64,000 nucleotides of DNA, from positions 3,286,001-3,350,000 of the forward strand of contig NZ_CP108106.1 of NCBI RefSeq assembly GCF_041435195.1, in the 5' to 3' direction. Source of the stretch: Streptomyces sp. NBC_00224. Its GTDB lineage: Bacteria; Actinomycetota; Actinomycetes; Streptomycetales; Streptomycetaceae. The notes beneath the pieces were generated by a model. That model ran no database searches. It was not told where the DNA came from and was given only the letters and a program-made list of their open reading frames with translations. Both the position numbers and the translations under genes were made by a program. Position 1 is the stretch's first letter. Every line of letters begins with the position of its first letter. Positions 51,048-59,574 of the stretch are shown one piece after another.

Positions 51048-51473
51048 TCAGGCGACCGCGAGGTCGACCGTGATGTTGCCGCGGGTGGCCTTCGAGTACG
51101 GGCACACCTGGTGCGCCTTCTCGACGAGGTCGCGCGCGGTGGCCGCGTCCACGTTCGGGATGGCCGCGGTGATCTTGACGATGATGCCGAAGCCGTCGTC
51201 GTTCTTGCCGATGCCGACCTCGGCGGTGACCGTCGAGCCGGATATGTCGGCGTTCTCCTGGCGCGCGACCACACCGAGGGCGCCCTGGAAGCAGGCGCTG
51301 AAACCGGCCGCGAACAGCTGCTCCGGGTTGGTGCCCGCGCCGCTGCCGCCCATCGCCTTCGGCGGGTTCACGACCACGTCGAGCGAGCCGTCGTCGGTGG
51401 CGACCCGGCCGTCCCGGCCGTTCTCGGCGGCGGCGACGGCGGTGTACAGAACGTCGGACTGCTGGATGGACAT
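51048..51473 (-). CDS. Organic hydroperoxide resistance protein (Ohr)
   Basis: 141 residues. VLYTAVAAAENGRDGRV, PPKAMGGSGAGTNPEQLFAA, FSACFQGAL (peroxidatic Cys near 60) and AHQVCPYSKATRGNI (resolving Cys near 125) are diagnostic of Ohr rather than OsmC. It reduces organic and fatty-acid hydroperoxides with lipoyl thiols. No ohrR is adjacent; a 40-base perfect dyad lies 60 bases upstream and may be its control site. Confidence 0.92.
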   Translation of the reverse strand: MSIQQSDVLYTAVAAAENGRDGRVATDDGSLDVVVNPPKAMGGSGAGTNPEQLFAAGFSACFQGALGVVARQENADISGSTVTAEVGIGKNDDGFGIIVKITAAIPNVDAATARDLVEKAHQVCPYSKATRGNITVDLAVA

Positions 51474-51532
51474 GCTGCGTGCTCCTCTTGCTCGTCCCCG
51501 GCCGCTCGCGCCCACGACAGCCGGGATGTGGA

Positions 51533-51572
51533 AAGACCTTATCGGATGGCGGAAGTCATCCGATAAGGTCTT
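51533..51572. promoter_or_regulatory. Perfect 16-bp inverted repeat upstream of ohr
   Basis: AAGACCTTATCGGATG and its exact complement at 51557-51572 flank 8 bases (GCGGAAGT), between the MDR reductase stop and the ohr start. The stem is far less GC-rich than other hairpins here and lacks a T-tract, so an operator is as likely as a terminator. Confidence 0.6.
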
Positions 51573-51615
51573 CAGGAGTGGCAGAGGTCACTCGGGCGGG
51601 GTTACGCGGGCGGGG

Positions 51616-52644
51616 TCACTCGCCCAGCGAGACGACCATCTTTCCGGTGTTCTCGCCCCGGAGCATGCCCAGGAAGGCGTCCGCGCCGTTCTCGATGCCC
51701 GCGACGACCGTCTCGCCGTACTTCAGCTCGCCGGAGGCGATCCAGCCGGCCACCTCCTGGACGAACTGCGGCTGGAGCGCCGCGTGGTCGCCGACGAGGA
51801 CGCCCTGGAGCCGCAGCCGCTTGCCGATGATCATGGCCATGTTGCGCGGGCCGGGGGTCGGCTCGGTGTCGTTGTAGCCGGCGATCATGCCGCAGATGGT
51901 GGCGCGGCCGTGCACGTTCAGCGAGGAGATCGCGGCTTCCAGGTGCTCGCCGCCGACGTTGTCGAAGTAGACGTCGATGCCGTCCGGGGCGGCCGCGCGC
52001 AGCTGGTCGCGGACCGGGCCGTTCTTGTAGTTGAAGGCAGCGTCGAAGCCCAGCTCCTCCACCAGCCACTTCACCTTCTCGTCGGAGCCGGCCGAGCCGA
52101 TCACCCGCGAGGCGCCCTTGAGGCGGGCCAGCTGGCCGACCTGGCTGCCGACCGCGCCGGCCGCGCCGGAGACGAAGACCGCGTCACCCTCCTTGAAGGA
52201 GGCGACGTCGAACAGGCCCGCGTACGCGGTCAGGCCCGTCATGCCGAGCACGCCGAGGTACGCGGAGAGCGGGGCCAGCGAGGCGTCGACCTTGGTGGCG
52301 TGCTTGGCGTCCAGGTCGGCGTACTCGCGCCAGCCGAGCCCGTGCAGCACGTGGTCGCCGACGGCGAAGCGCTCGTCGCCCGAGGCCACGACCTCGCCCA
52401 CCGCGCCGCCGTCCATCGGCTTGTCGAGCTGGAACGGCGGGATGTACGACTTCACGTCGTTCATCCGGCCCCGCATGTACGGGTCGACGGACATGAAGAG
52501 GTTGCGGACCAGGATCCGGCCCTCGGCGGGCGCGGCGACCGGGACCTCGCGGAGCGCGAAGTCGGCCGGGACCGGCCAGCCGTGCGGGCGAGCGACGAGG
52601 TGCCATTCACGGCTGGTGGCGGGGAGTGCGGACGGTGCGGACAT
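51616..52644 (-). CDS. NADPH-dependent MDR-family reductase (CurA/leukotriene B4 dehydrogenase type)
   Basis: 342 residues. LVRNLFMSVDPYMRGRMND, the cofactor motif VSGAAGAVGSQVGQLARLKG (about 155-175) and YFDNVGGEHLEAAI identify the MDR branch that reduces alpha,beta-unsaturated ketones and prostaglandin-like substrates. No zinc ligands. Divergent from the MarR regulator, with a dyad TTCAGGTACTGAA between them that probably controls it. Confidence 0.92.
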   Translation of the reverse strand: MSAPSALPATSREWHLVARPHGWPVPADFALREVPVAAPAEGRILVRNLFMSVDPYMRGRMNDVKSYIPPFQLDKPMDGGAVGEVVASGDERFAVGDHVLHGLGWREYADLDAKHATKVDASLAPLSAYLGVLGMTGLTAYAGLFDVASFKEGDAVFVSGAAGAVGSQVGQLARLKGASRVIGSAGSDEKVKWLVEELGFDAAFNYKNGPVRDQLRAAAPDGIDVYFDNVGGEHLEAAISSLNVHGRATICGMIAGYNDTEPTPGPRNMAMIIGKRLRLQGVLVGDHAALQPQFVQEVAGWIASGELKYGETVVAGIENGADAFLGMLRGENTGKMVVSLGE

Positions 52645-52690
52645 GAGGGTGCGTCCTCCTGCGGTGCGGTCGCCGGATCCGGCGGATTAC

Positions 52691-52751
52691 TTCAGGTACT
52701 GAAACAACCATGCTCCTGGATATTTGAGATTGTCAAGTAACTCGGTACGCT
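52691..52751. promoter_or_regulatory. MDR/marR divergent promoter with operator dyads
   Basis: TTCAGGTACTGAA (52691-52703, 5-base arms, GTA spacer) lies toward the MDR gene and TTGAGATTGTCAA (52724-52736) toward marR. The latter overlaps a likely -35 TTGAGA; -10 is TACGCT (52746-52751), ending 6 bases before the marR ATG. A MarR dimer could bind either dyad and repress both genes. Confidence 0.55.
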
Positions 52752-52757
52752 GGTTCC

Positions 52758-53180
52758 ATGGCCACGCGTATGGATGCCCTCACCCTCGAAGTCGTCGACC
52801 TCATCGGCTCGGTGGTGTCGCGCTACCACGAGGAGTACGAGCGGGCCGCCGCCGAGCACGCACTCACCGGCGCGCAGGCGCGCGTGCTCGGGCTGCTCTC
52901 GCTGGAACCGGTGCCGATGCGCAAGATCGCGCGCAAGCTGAAGTGCGAGCCGTCGAACGTCACGGGGATCATCGACCGCCTGGAGGCCCGCGGCCTCGTC
53001 GAGCGGCGCCCCGACCCGGCCGACCGCCGGGTCAAGCTGGCCGCACCGACGGAGGAGGGCCGCCGTATGGCGGCGGCCCTCCGCGACTCCCTGGACTTCG
53101 CCCGCGAGCCGCTGGCGGAGTTGTCGTCCGAGGAGCGGACGGTGCTGCGGGATCTGCTGCGGCGGATGCTGGGGCAGTGA
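52758..53180 (+). CDS. MarR-family transcriptional regulator
   Basis: 140 residues. Winged helix: LTGAQARVLGLLSLEPVPMR, KIARKLKCEPSNVTGIIDRL and ARGLVERRPDPADRRVKLAA, with typical dimerisation helices at both ends. Divergent from the MDR reductase, its probable target. ATG 52758 sits 6 bases after TACGCT without a Shine-Dalgarno. Confidence 0.93.
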   Translation: MATRMDALTLEVVDLIGSVVSRYHEEYERAAAEHALTGAQARVLGLLSLEPVPMRKIARKLKCEPSNVTGIIDRLEARGLVERRPDPADRRVKLAAPTEEGRRMAAALRDSLDFAREPLAELSSEERTVLRDLLRRMLGQ

Positions 53181-53205
53181 GCCCGGGGTTCGTCCGCGGA
53201 CCGTC

Positions 53206-53352
53206 TGTGGCTGGTCGCGCCCACGCGGCGGAGCCGCACATGTCACAGCCCCGCGCCCCTAAATGCGCCCCTCCGGGGCGCCCAGGGGGTTGCCGCGAAG
53301 CGGCATTTTAGGGGCGCGGGGAACTGCGCGCCCAGCCCCCACCGGCCCGCAG
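53206..53352. repeat. Family A inverted repeat with a family C insertion
   Basis: The right arm (53308-53352) is intact. The left arm is broken after CTGGTCGCGC by a 29-base unit (53221-53249) related to 48131-48159 in opposite orientation, then resumes at CCCCGCGCCCCT. A second inner palindrome (GCGCCCCTCCGGGGCGC) follows. Fills the gap between convergent marR and the zinc-ribbon gene. Confidence 0.8.
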
Positions 53353-53357
53353 CGAAA

Positions 53358-54065
53358 CTACAAGCACCACCACAGGAAGCGGTTGCACGTCTGGGTCGGG
53401 GTCGGCGAGGGGGACGGCGCCGGTGGTGGCGGTACGTCCGATGTGGACGGCTGGGGCGAGGTCGACGGCAGGGGGGAGCCGTCCGGACCCGTCGGCGTGG
53501 GCGCCGGGGCGCTGGTCGGGCCGGTGGCCGGGTGCGAGCCGCCCGGGGTGGGGGCGCCGCCGGTCCCGGTTCCGCTACCGGTGGAGCCCGGGCCGGGGCG
53601 CGTACCGCCCGGGGTCGGGTGGCTCTTGCCGTGACCGTTCCCGGCGGGCACAGCGCTCGGCCGCTTGGGCCCGCCCACGTCGCTCGCGTCGGGAGCCGGC
53701 GCCTCCGTCTCCTGCGAGATCTGCTCCTCCTCGTGTACGGAGGTGGCGGCGCCGCGGTCGTCCGGCGGCGGCTCGATGGCGAGCTGCGCGATACCCAGCG
53801 CGCCGGCCGCGAGGACCACACCCGCCGAGCCGAACAGCACGAGGCGGCCGCGCCGCTTGCGGGCGCGGCGGCGCGGTCGGGCCCGGGGCGGCTCGCGGCG
53901 CGCGCGGCGGTGACCGGCGGGGGCCGGGTCCGCACCGGATGCGGCGGCCTCGTAGACCCCGAGGTCGATGGTTTCTGGCTGCCGCAGTTCCTCCGCGGGG
54001 GTGCCGCATCCGGCGCAGGCCAGTGCGCCGTTGAGGTGCCGTCGGCAGGCGTGGCAGTAATCCAT
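53358..54065 (-). CDS. Zinc-ribbon membrane protein with Pro/Ser/Thr-rich outer region
   Basis: 235 residues from ATG 54065. N-terminal zinc ribbon with two C-x2-C pairs (CHACRRHLNGALACAGCG), a highly basic stretch (RARPRRRARKRRGR), one membrane helix (LVLFGSAGVVLAAGALGIAQ, about 75-97) and a long Pro/Gly/Ser/Thr-rich extracytoplasmic part ending CNRFLWWCL. No enzyme motif. The layout suggests a membrane-tethered cytoplasmic zinc ribbon with a wall-spanning tail. Function unknown. Confidence 0.75.
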   Translation of the reverse strand: MDYCHACRRHLNGALACAGCGTPAEELRQPETIDLGVYEAAASGADPAPAGHRRARREPPRARPRRRARKRRGRLVLFGSAGVVLAAGALGIAQLAIEPPPDDRGAATSVHEEEQISQETEAPAPDASDVGGPKRPSAVPAGNGHGKSHPTPGGTRPGPGSTGSGTGTGGAPTPGGSHPATGPTSAPAPTPTGPDGSPLPSTSPQPSTSDVPPPPAPSPSPTPTQTCNRFLWWCL

Positions 54066-54210
54066 GGCCAACGGAGGCTATGCGGGTAGCGGTCGACAAT
54101 TGGGGACGGGAATGTGTGGATCTTGTGTGGAACCCCTCGTTCCAGGGCGTGTCGGGGGCACGAAGTCGGGCGTTCGGTGCGATGTCGGTGGGGCCGGGCA
54201 GGATGGGGTC

Positions 54211-54783
54211 ATGACGGACGCACAGCCTCACCGTTTCGGCCCGCTCGACTTCCAACTCGTCCTGCTGCAGCGGATGGCCGACCACCAGCCGGAGCTGGTC
54301 GACGACGCCCGCCGCGAGCTGGGGGTGTCCATGGCGGAGATGCGGGAAGCCAACCGCCGCTGGCAGGCGATGGCCCGCTCGCCGCGCTCCCGGGGCGCCG
54401 CCGCGCGCTACCGGTCGGTGCTCGGCGAGCCCGAGACGGTGGCCCGGCGCAAGGTCGGCGACCTGGAGTGCGAGGCCCGGCTGTGGCCGGTGCCGCTGTG
54501 GCCGACGCTGCGGTTCGAGGTGCTGGCCGGGCCGGACGGGACGGTGTGGAACGAGTGGCTGGTCCGGGCCCCCGGCGAGCCCGGCCCCGCCCTGGAGGCG
54601 GCGGCGGACCTGCGCCCGTGGTCCTGCACGGTCGACGAGGCGGCCCGCGCCTTCCCCCCGGCCCGCCCGATGGAGGGCAGCGCCCCCACCCGCTGGCAAC
54701 TGGAGCTGACGCTCCCGGGCGATGAGAAGTGCGTGGCCGAGTTCGCGTGGGGCTTGCTGCAGCGACTGCTGTCGCCGGTGTAG
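54211..54783 (+). CDS. Conserved hypothetical protein
   Basis: 190 residues. FGPLDFQLVLLQRMADHQPE, then HTH-like GVSMAEMREANRRWQAMARS, and a beta-rich end with LWPVPLWPTLRFEVLAGPDG, TRWQLELTLPGDEKCVAEFA. No recognised domain. ATG 54211 lies 6 bases after CAGGAT. Divergent from the zinc-ribbon gene across about 145 bases. Function unknown. Confidence 0.7.
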   Translation: MTDAQPHRFGPLDFQLVLLQRMADHQPELVDDARRELGVSMAEMREANRRWQAMARSPRSRGAAARYRSVLGEPETVARRKVGDLECEARLWPVPLWPTLRFEVLAGPDGTVWNEWLVRAPGEPGPALEAAADLRPWSCTVDEAARAFPPARPMEGSAPTRWQLELTLPGDEKCVAEFAWGLLQRLLSPV

Positions 54784-55178
54784 GCGGGGTCCCGGGGCAC
54801 GTCTTTCACCTGCGGGCCGGTGGGGGCTGGGCGCGCAGTTCCCCGCGCCCCTTAAGGGGACGTGGTCGCCCAGCGAGGCAAAGCCAGGCGCACCGGCCCC
54901 GCCGAGGTCGCACCCCCGCCGATCGGCAACCCCCTAGGGGCGCGGGGAACTGCGCGACCAGCCCCCACCGACCCGCAGACGAAAGCGCACCCAGGACCCA
55001 GCCCGCGCCCCCCAACTCCCGCAGGCGCACCGATGCGCACCCCGCAGTCCCCCAATTGGCCCTCCCCCGGAGGGAACTCGCACTCAGTCAGCCGACGCCC
55101 GACCGGCGCAGCCCAGCGCGCGCCCCGGGTGCGGGGGCCGGACGATTCGATCAAGAGCCGCCACTCGGGAGGATCGCC
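54784..55178. other. Repeat-bearing gap before the mbl-like gene
   Basis: 395 bases. 54810-54978 is a family A pair (listed separately). The remainder (54979-55178) shows no gene; the promoter of the mbl-like gene probably lies at 55040-55160, where TTGGCC and CAGTCAG-type words occur, without a clear consensus. Confidence 0.5.
54810..54978. repeat. Family A inverted repeat pair with 80-base interior
   Basis: Left arm CTGCGGGCCGGTGGGGGCTG and GCGCGCAGTTCCCCGCGCCC (54810-54854); right arm complementary at 54935-54978, ending CCGACCCGCAG. Arms are about 44 bases with a few mismatches. Confidence 0.9.
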
Positions 55179-56216
55179 GTGACCGTCAATCTGGAGCAGT
55201 TGCGCCGTTGCCACGTAGCCGTCGACCTCGGCGCCGCGAGGACGCGCGTATTCGTCAAGGGCCTGGGACTCGTCGTGGACGAGCCCAGCGTCGCGGCCGT
55301 CAACACCCGTACCGGCGCGCTGATCGCCGTCGGCGCGTTCGCCGAGAAGATGACCGGCCGTACGCCCGACTACATCCGCGTCGCCCGGCCCGTGACCGGC
55401 GGCACCGTCGTCGACATCGAGATGGCCCAGCGCATGCTGCGGCATCTGGTCGGTGAGAAGCTGCGGCGCCAGCTGCGGCGCAAGCCCGGGCTGCGGGCCG
55501 CCGCCTGCACCCCGCACGAGGCCGACCCGCTCGCCCAGCGCGCCACCGTCGAGACCCTGGTGGGACTCGGCGCCCGCCGGGTCGAGCTGGTCGACACCCT
55601 GATCGCGGCGGCCGTCGGCTGCGGGCTCCCGGTCGAGCAGCCGACCGCCACCATGATCATGGTGTGCGGGGCGGCCACGACCCAGATCGCGGTGCTCTCG
55701 CTCGGCGCGATCGTCACCGCCCAGCGGATCCCGGTCGGCGGCGACGCGATCGACCACGCCGTCATCCAGCATCTGCGCCACCAGCACGAGCTGATGCTGC
55801 CGAGCCAGTCCGTGCGCCCCCTCCAGCTCGCCCTCAGCGGCAACGGGCTGACCCCGCACGGCCCCGCCTCCACCGAGATCCACGGCCGGGACGTCGCCAC
55901 CGGCCTCGCCCGCTCGGTCCAGGTCGACACCGCGGCCGTCCGCGACGCGATCCACACCCCGCTGACCGCCGTCCTCGACGGCATCGGCAAGGTCCTGCGC
56001 GACTGCCCGCCCGACCTGGTCGCGGACCTGGCGGACCGGGGGATCATGATGGTCGGCGGAAGCGCCCTGCTGCCGGGCCTGGACCAGATGCTGCGCAAGG
56101 CGACCGGCATGCCCGTCGCGATCGCCGAACGCCCGGACGTCTGCGCCATCCTGGGCCTCGGCGCGATGCTGGACGGCAAGATCGAGCCGTTGGTCCTCGA
56201 CCCGCTCGCGGAGTGA
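55179..56216 (+). CDS. mbl: MreB/Mbl-like actin homologue
   Basis: 345 residues from GTG 55179 after GGGAGG. Actin-fold phosphate loops VAVDLGAARTRVFVKG and MIMVCGAATTQIAVLSLGAI, DGIGKVLRDCPPDLVADLAD and the adenine motif GIMMVGGSALLPGLDQML. It resembles the Mbl of S. coelicolor (a divergent MreB involved in spore wall synthesis) more than MreB itself: subdomain motifs such as the Gly-rich LKxxIG block are altered, and no mreC/D genes follow. Next gene starts within 55 bases. Confidence 0.8.
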   Translation: MTVNLEQLRRCHVAVDLGAARTRVFVKGLGLVVDEPSVAAVNTRTGALIAVGAFAEKMTGRTPDYIRVARPVTGGTVVDIEMAQRMLRHLVGEKLRRQLRRKPGLRAAACTPHEADPLAQRATVETLVGLGARRVELVDTLIAAAVGCGLPVEQPTATMIMVCGAATTQIAVLSLGAIVTAQRIPVGGDAIDHAVIQHLRHQHELMLPSQSVRPLQLALSGNGLTPHGPASTEIHGRDVATGLARSVQVDTAAVRDAIHTPLTAVLDGIGKVLRDCPPDLVADLADRGIMMVGGSALLPGLDQMLRKATGMPVAIAERPDVCAILGLGAMLDGKIEPLVLDPLAE

Positions 56217-56268
56217 GGTGCCGAGTGAGGCGCCGGCTGAGGTGCCGGGTGATGGCAGGAGGGGCGCG

Positions 56269-57825
56269 GTGCGCGCGGACGACGGATCCGGGGCCGGGAC
56301 ACCGCTGCCCGTCCTGCTCGAAGCCGTCCTCGGCGTCGGCTCCGAGCTCGAACTGCGCACCACCCTCCAGCACATCGTGGACACCGCGGCCGAACTGACC
56401 GGCGCCCGGTACGGGGCGCTCGGCGTCGTCGACCCCGAGCGCGGCCGGCTCACCGAGCTGTTCACGGCCGGGCTCACCGACGCCGAGCGGGAGCGGATCG
56501 GGGCGCTTCCGGACGGGCACACCGGGGTGCTCGGCGCGCTCGTCCAGGACCCGCGGCCGCTGCGGCTCGCCGACCTCACCACCGACCCGCGCTCGTCGGG
56601 CGTGCCGCCCGGCCACCCGCCGATGCGCTCGTTCCTGGGCGTCCCCATCCGCGTACACACCGAGGTGTTCGGCAACCTCTACCTCACCGAGAAGCGCGGC
56701 GGAGCGTTCACCGAGGAGGACCTGGCGCTGCTGCGGGTGCTCGCCTCGCAGGCGGGGATCGCGATCGGCAACGCCCGGCTGTACGAGACGGCCCGGCGCC
56801 GCGAGCGGTGGATCGAGGGCGCCGCCGCCGTCACCACCTCGCTGCTGACCGGCGACACGGCGGCGGACGCGCTGATGACGGTCGCCGAGCGGGCCCGGCT
56901 GCTCGCGGACGCGGCGGCCGGGGTGGTGCTCCAGCCCACCGAGGAGGGCGGGATGGAGATCGTCGCCGCCTCCGCGCCGGACGACCCGGGCGACATCGTG
57001 GGGACGACCATCGCGCCCGGCTCGCCGGTGCTGGTCCAACTGCTCGGCGGGGAGCCGGTGTTCATCGAGGACTCGGCGAGCGACCCCCGGATGACCACGC
57101 ACGTACGGACCCGGTTCGGGCCGAGCATGATGCTGCCGCTGCAGAGCGGCGGCAAGCTCATCGGTACGCTCGCGCTCCCCCGGCGCCGCGGGGCCGAGCC
57201 GTACACGGCGGTGGAGCGGCTGCTGGCAGCGCAGTTCGCCTCGCAGGCGGCGCTCGCGCTCGTCCTCGCGGACGCGCAGCACAACCGGGAGCGGCTCGCG
57301 GTGTACGAGGACCGCGACCGGATCGCCCGCGACCTCCACGACCTGGTCGTCCAGCGGCTGTTCGCGACCGAGATGATGCTGGAGTCGACGCGCCGCCGCG
57401 CCGCGAAGGCCTCCGGCGACGACACGGACGAGCTGCTCATCCGGGCCGTGGACGAGCTGGACTCCACGATCCAGGAGGTCCGCACCGCCATCTTCGCCCT
57501 CCAGCAGCCGCCCGCCGACGCGCCGACGACCGTACGGGGCCGGGTGCTGCGCGAGACGGACGGCGCGGGGGCGCTGCTCGGGTTCCGGCCGTCGGTGGTG
57601 TTCGCGGGGGCGGTGGATGCCGTTTTGGGCGACGCCGTCGCCGGGCGGCTGTTGTCGGCCCTGCGCACCGCGCTGGCCGCCGCGCACCGCCGTACCGGGG
57701 TTTCGTCCGTCGCGGTCGCCGTCGATGCGACCGTCGTCCTCCCGGACGGGCGTCCCGGTGTGCGGCTCACCGTCACGGACGACGGGGAGGGGGGCGGTCC
57801 CAAGGTGTGGGAGGCGCGGCTGTAG
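56269..57825 (+). CDS. GAF-GAF histidine kinase-like protein with eroded ATPase domain
   Basis: 518 residues from GTG 56269 after AGGAGGG (GTG 56218 is a less likely longer start). Two GAF domains (about 20-175 and 190-345; LTGARYGALGVVDPERGRLT, MRSFLGVPIRVHTEVFGNLY), then HisKA_3 with DRDRIARDLHDLVVQRLFAT, as in DevS/DosT. The C-terminal ATPase has no N-box Asn (LLSALRTALAAAHRR), a partial VTDDGEGGG and then stops without the GLxNM G2 box. Kinase activity is questionable. No response regulator adjacent. Confidence 0.82.
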   Translation: MRADDGSGAGTPLPVLLEAVLGVGSELELRTTLQHIVDTAAELTGARYGALGVVDPERGRLTELFTAGLTDAERERIGALPDGHTGVLGALVQDPRPLRLADLTTDPRSSGVPPGHPPMRSFLGVPIRVHTEVFGNLYLTEKRGGAFTEEDLALLRVLASQAGIAIGNARLYETARRRERWIEGAAAVTTSLLTGDTAADALMTVAERARLLADAAAGVVLQPTEEGGMEIVAASAPDDPGDIVGTTIAPGSPVLVQLLGGEPVFIEDSASDPRMTTHVRTRFGPSMMLPLQSGGKLIGTLALPRRRGAEPYTAVERLLAAQFASQAALALVLADAQHNRERLAVYEDRDRIARDLHDLVVQRLFATEMMLESTRRRAAKASGDDTDELLIRAVDELDSTIQEVRTAIFALQQPPADAPTTVRGRVLRETDGAGALLGFRPSVVFAGAVDAVLGDAVAGRLLSALRTALAAAHRRTGVSSVAVAVDATVVLPDGRPGVRLTVTDDGEGGGPKVWEARL

Positions 57826-57870
57826 GGGGCGGTGGAGGTGCGTCGGCGACTGCGGATCGTGCTGGGTTGC

Positions 57871-57942
57871 TCGCGCAGTTCCCCGCGCCCCTTAAATGCG
57901 CCCCTGCGGGGCGCCCCTTTAGGGGCGCGGGGAACTGCGCGA
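57871..57942. repeat. Family A inverted repeat pair
   Basis: TCGCGCAGTTCCCCGCGCCC with complement at 57918-57942 and inner palindrome GCGCCCCTGCGGGGCGC, lying 46 bases past the kinase-like stop. Confidence 0.88.
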
Positions 57943-57973
57943 CCAGCCACAGCGAGCCCGCAGACGAACGGCA

Positions 57974-58082
57974 TCCGGGGCGAAGCCCCGAAAGCGGGGT
58001 GCAGGGGCCACAGGCCCCGCAACGGGGTCCCGGGGGCAGCCCCCGGGAACGCGCCTCCACCACCCACCCACCCCCGGAGGGC
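57974..58082. repeat. Family B repeat, copy 1
   Basis: About 109 bases of nested hairpins (GGGGCGAAGCCCCG, GGGGCCACAGGCCCC, CCGGGGGCAGCCCCCGG), nearly identical in order to copy 2 at 62538-62646. It fills the space between the kinase-like gene and matB. Confidence 0.85.
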
Positions 58083-58143
58083 CCACGTAGGGTTTCCGAT
58101 GGCCCTTCAGGGCCGGTGCCGTCGACCGCGAGGAGCCCTTTCC

Positions 58144-59574
58144 GTGTCCCCTCTCTTTCCCGCGCTGAGGACCGCCGACCGCAAGGAAGCCCTTCGGTTC
58201 GGCGAGCACGTCCTCACCTACGCCGAACTCGCCGGGGCCGCGGGCGCCCTGGCAGGCCGGATCGCCGGGGCGGGCCGCGTCGCCGTCTGGGCGACCCCGA
58301 CCCTGGAGACGGCCGTCGGGGTGGTCGCGGCGCTGCTGGCCGGGGTGCCCGCCGTACCGCTGAACCCCAAGACGGGCGAGCGCGAGCTGGCGCACATCCT
58401 GACCGACAGCGCGCCCACGGCCGTCCTCGCCGCCCCGGGCGACCCACTGCCGCCCGCGCTGGCGGCGCTGACCAGGATCGACGTGGTCCCGACGGCGGGA
58501 CCGGCGGCGCGGCTCCCGGCCACCGAGCCCGACGACCCCGAGTCGCCCGCCCTCATCGTCTACACCTCCGGCACCACCGGCCCGCCCAAGGGGGCCGTAC
58601 TCCCCCGCCGGGCCGTCGCCGGCACGCTCGACGCGCTGGCGGAGGTCTGGGCGTGGACCCCCGACGACGTCCTCGTACACGCTCTGCCGCTCTTCCACGT
58701 CCACGGCCTGATCCTCGGCGTCCTCGGCCCGCTGCGGCTCGGCGGCTCGGTCCGGCACCTGGGCAGGTTCTCGGTGGAGGGCGTGGCCCGCGAGCTGTCG
58801 ACGGGCGCGACCATGCTCTTCGGGGTGCCGACGATGTACCACCGCATCGCCGAATCCCTCGACACCGACCGGGAGTTGGCGAAGGCGCTGGCCGGGGCGC
58901 GGCTGCTGGTGTCTGGTTCGGCGGCGCTGCCCGTCCACGACCACCGGCGGATCGCGGCGGCGACCGGCCGCACGGTGATCGAGCGGTACGGGATGACCGA
59001 GACGCTGATGAACACGAGCGTACGGGTGGACGGCGAGCCGCGCCCCGGCACGGTCGGCGTGCCGCTGCCGGGCGTGGAACTGCGCCTGGCGGACGAGTCG
59101 GACGGCATCGGCGAGATCCAGGTGCGCGGCCCGAACCTGTTCAGCGGCTATCTCAACCGGCTGGACGCCACGGCCGCCGCGTTCACCGAGGACGGCTGGT
59201 TCCGCACCGGCGACATGGCGAGCCTGGACGCCGACGGATACGTACGGATCGTCGGCCGCAAGGCGACGGACCTGATCAAGAGCGGCGGCTACAAGATCGG
59301 GGCGGGCGAGATCGAAAACGCGCTGCTCGACCACCCCGGGGTGCGTGAGGCCGCCGTCACCGGCGAGCCGGACGCCGATCTCGGGGAGCGGATCGTGGCG
59401 TGGGTGGTCCCGGCCGACCCCCAGTCCCCGCCCACGGCCGAGGAGTTGGCCGGGCACGTGGCCGCCCAGCTCTCCCCGCACAAACGGCCGCGTACGGTCC
59501 GCTTCCTGGAGGCGCTGCCGCGCAACGACATGGGCAAGATCATGAAGCGGGCGCTGGGGAACGGCAATGGCTGA
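58144..59574 (+). CDS. matB: Malonyl-CoA synthetase
   Basis: 476 residues from GTG 58144 after GAGGAG. ANL superfamily: ATP loop VYTSGTTGPPKGAVLPRRAV near 140-158, LPLFHVHGLILG, ERYGMTETLMNTSVR near 280, RTGDMASLDADGYV, IKSGGYKIGAGEIENAL and the catalytic Lys in NDMGKIMKRAL near the end. The sequence closely follows the crystallised S. coelicolor MatB as I recall it. It makes malonyl-CoA from malonate, ATP and CoA. Its end overlaps the carboxyltransferase gene by 8 bases. Confidence 0.93.
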   Translation: MSPLFPALRTADRKEALRFGEHVLTYAELAGAAGALAGRIAGAGRVAVWATPTLETAVGVVAALLAGVPAVPLNPKTGERELAHILTDSAPTAVLAAPGDPLPPALAALTRIDVVPTAGPAARLPATEPDDPESPALIVYTSGTTGPPKGAVLPRRAVAGTLDALAEVWAWTPDDVLVHALPLFHVHGLILGVLGPLRLGGSVRHLGRFSVEGVARELSTGATMLFGVPTMYHRIAESLDTDRELAKALAGARLLVSGSAALPVHDHRRIAAATGRTVIERYGMTETLMNTSVRVDGEPRPGTVGVPLPGVELRLADESDGIGEIQVRGPNLFSGYLNRLDATAAAFTEDGWFRTGDMASLDADGYVRIVGRKATDLIKSGGYKIGAGEIENALLDHPGVREAAVTGEPDADLGERIVAWVVPADPQSPPTAEELAGHVAAQLSPHKRPRTVRFLEALPRNDMGKIMKRALGNGNG

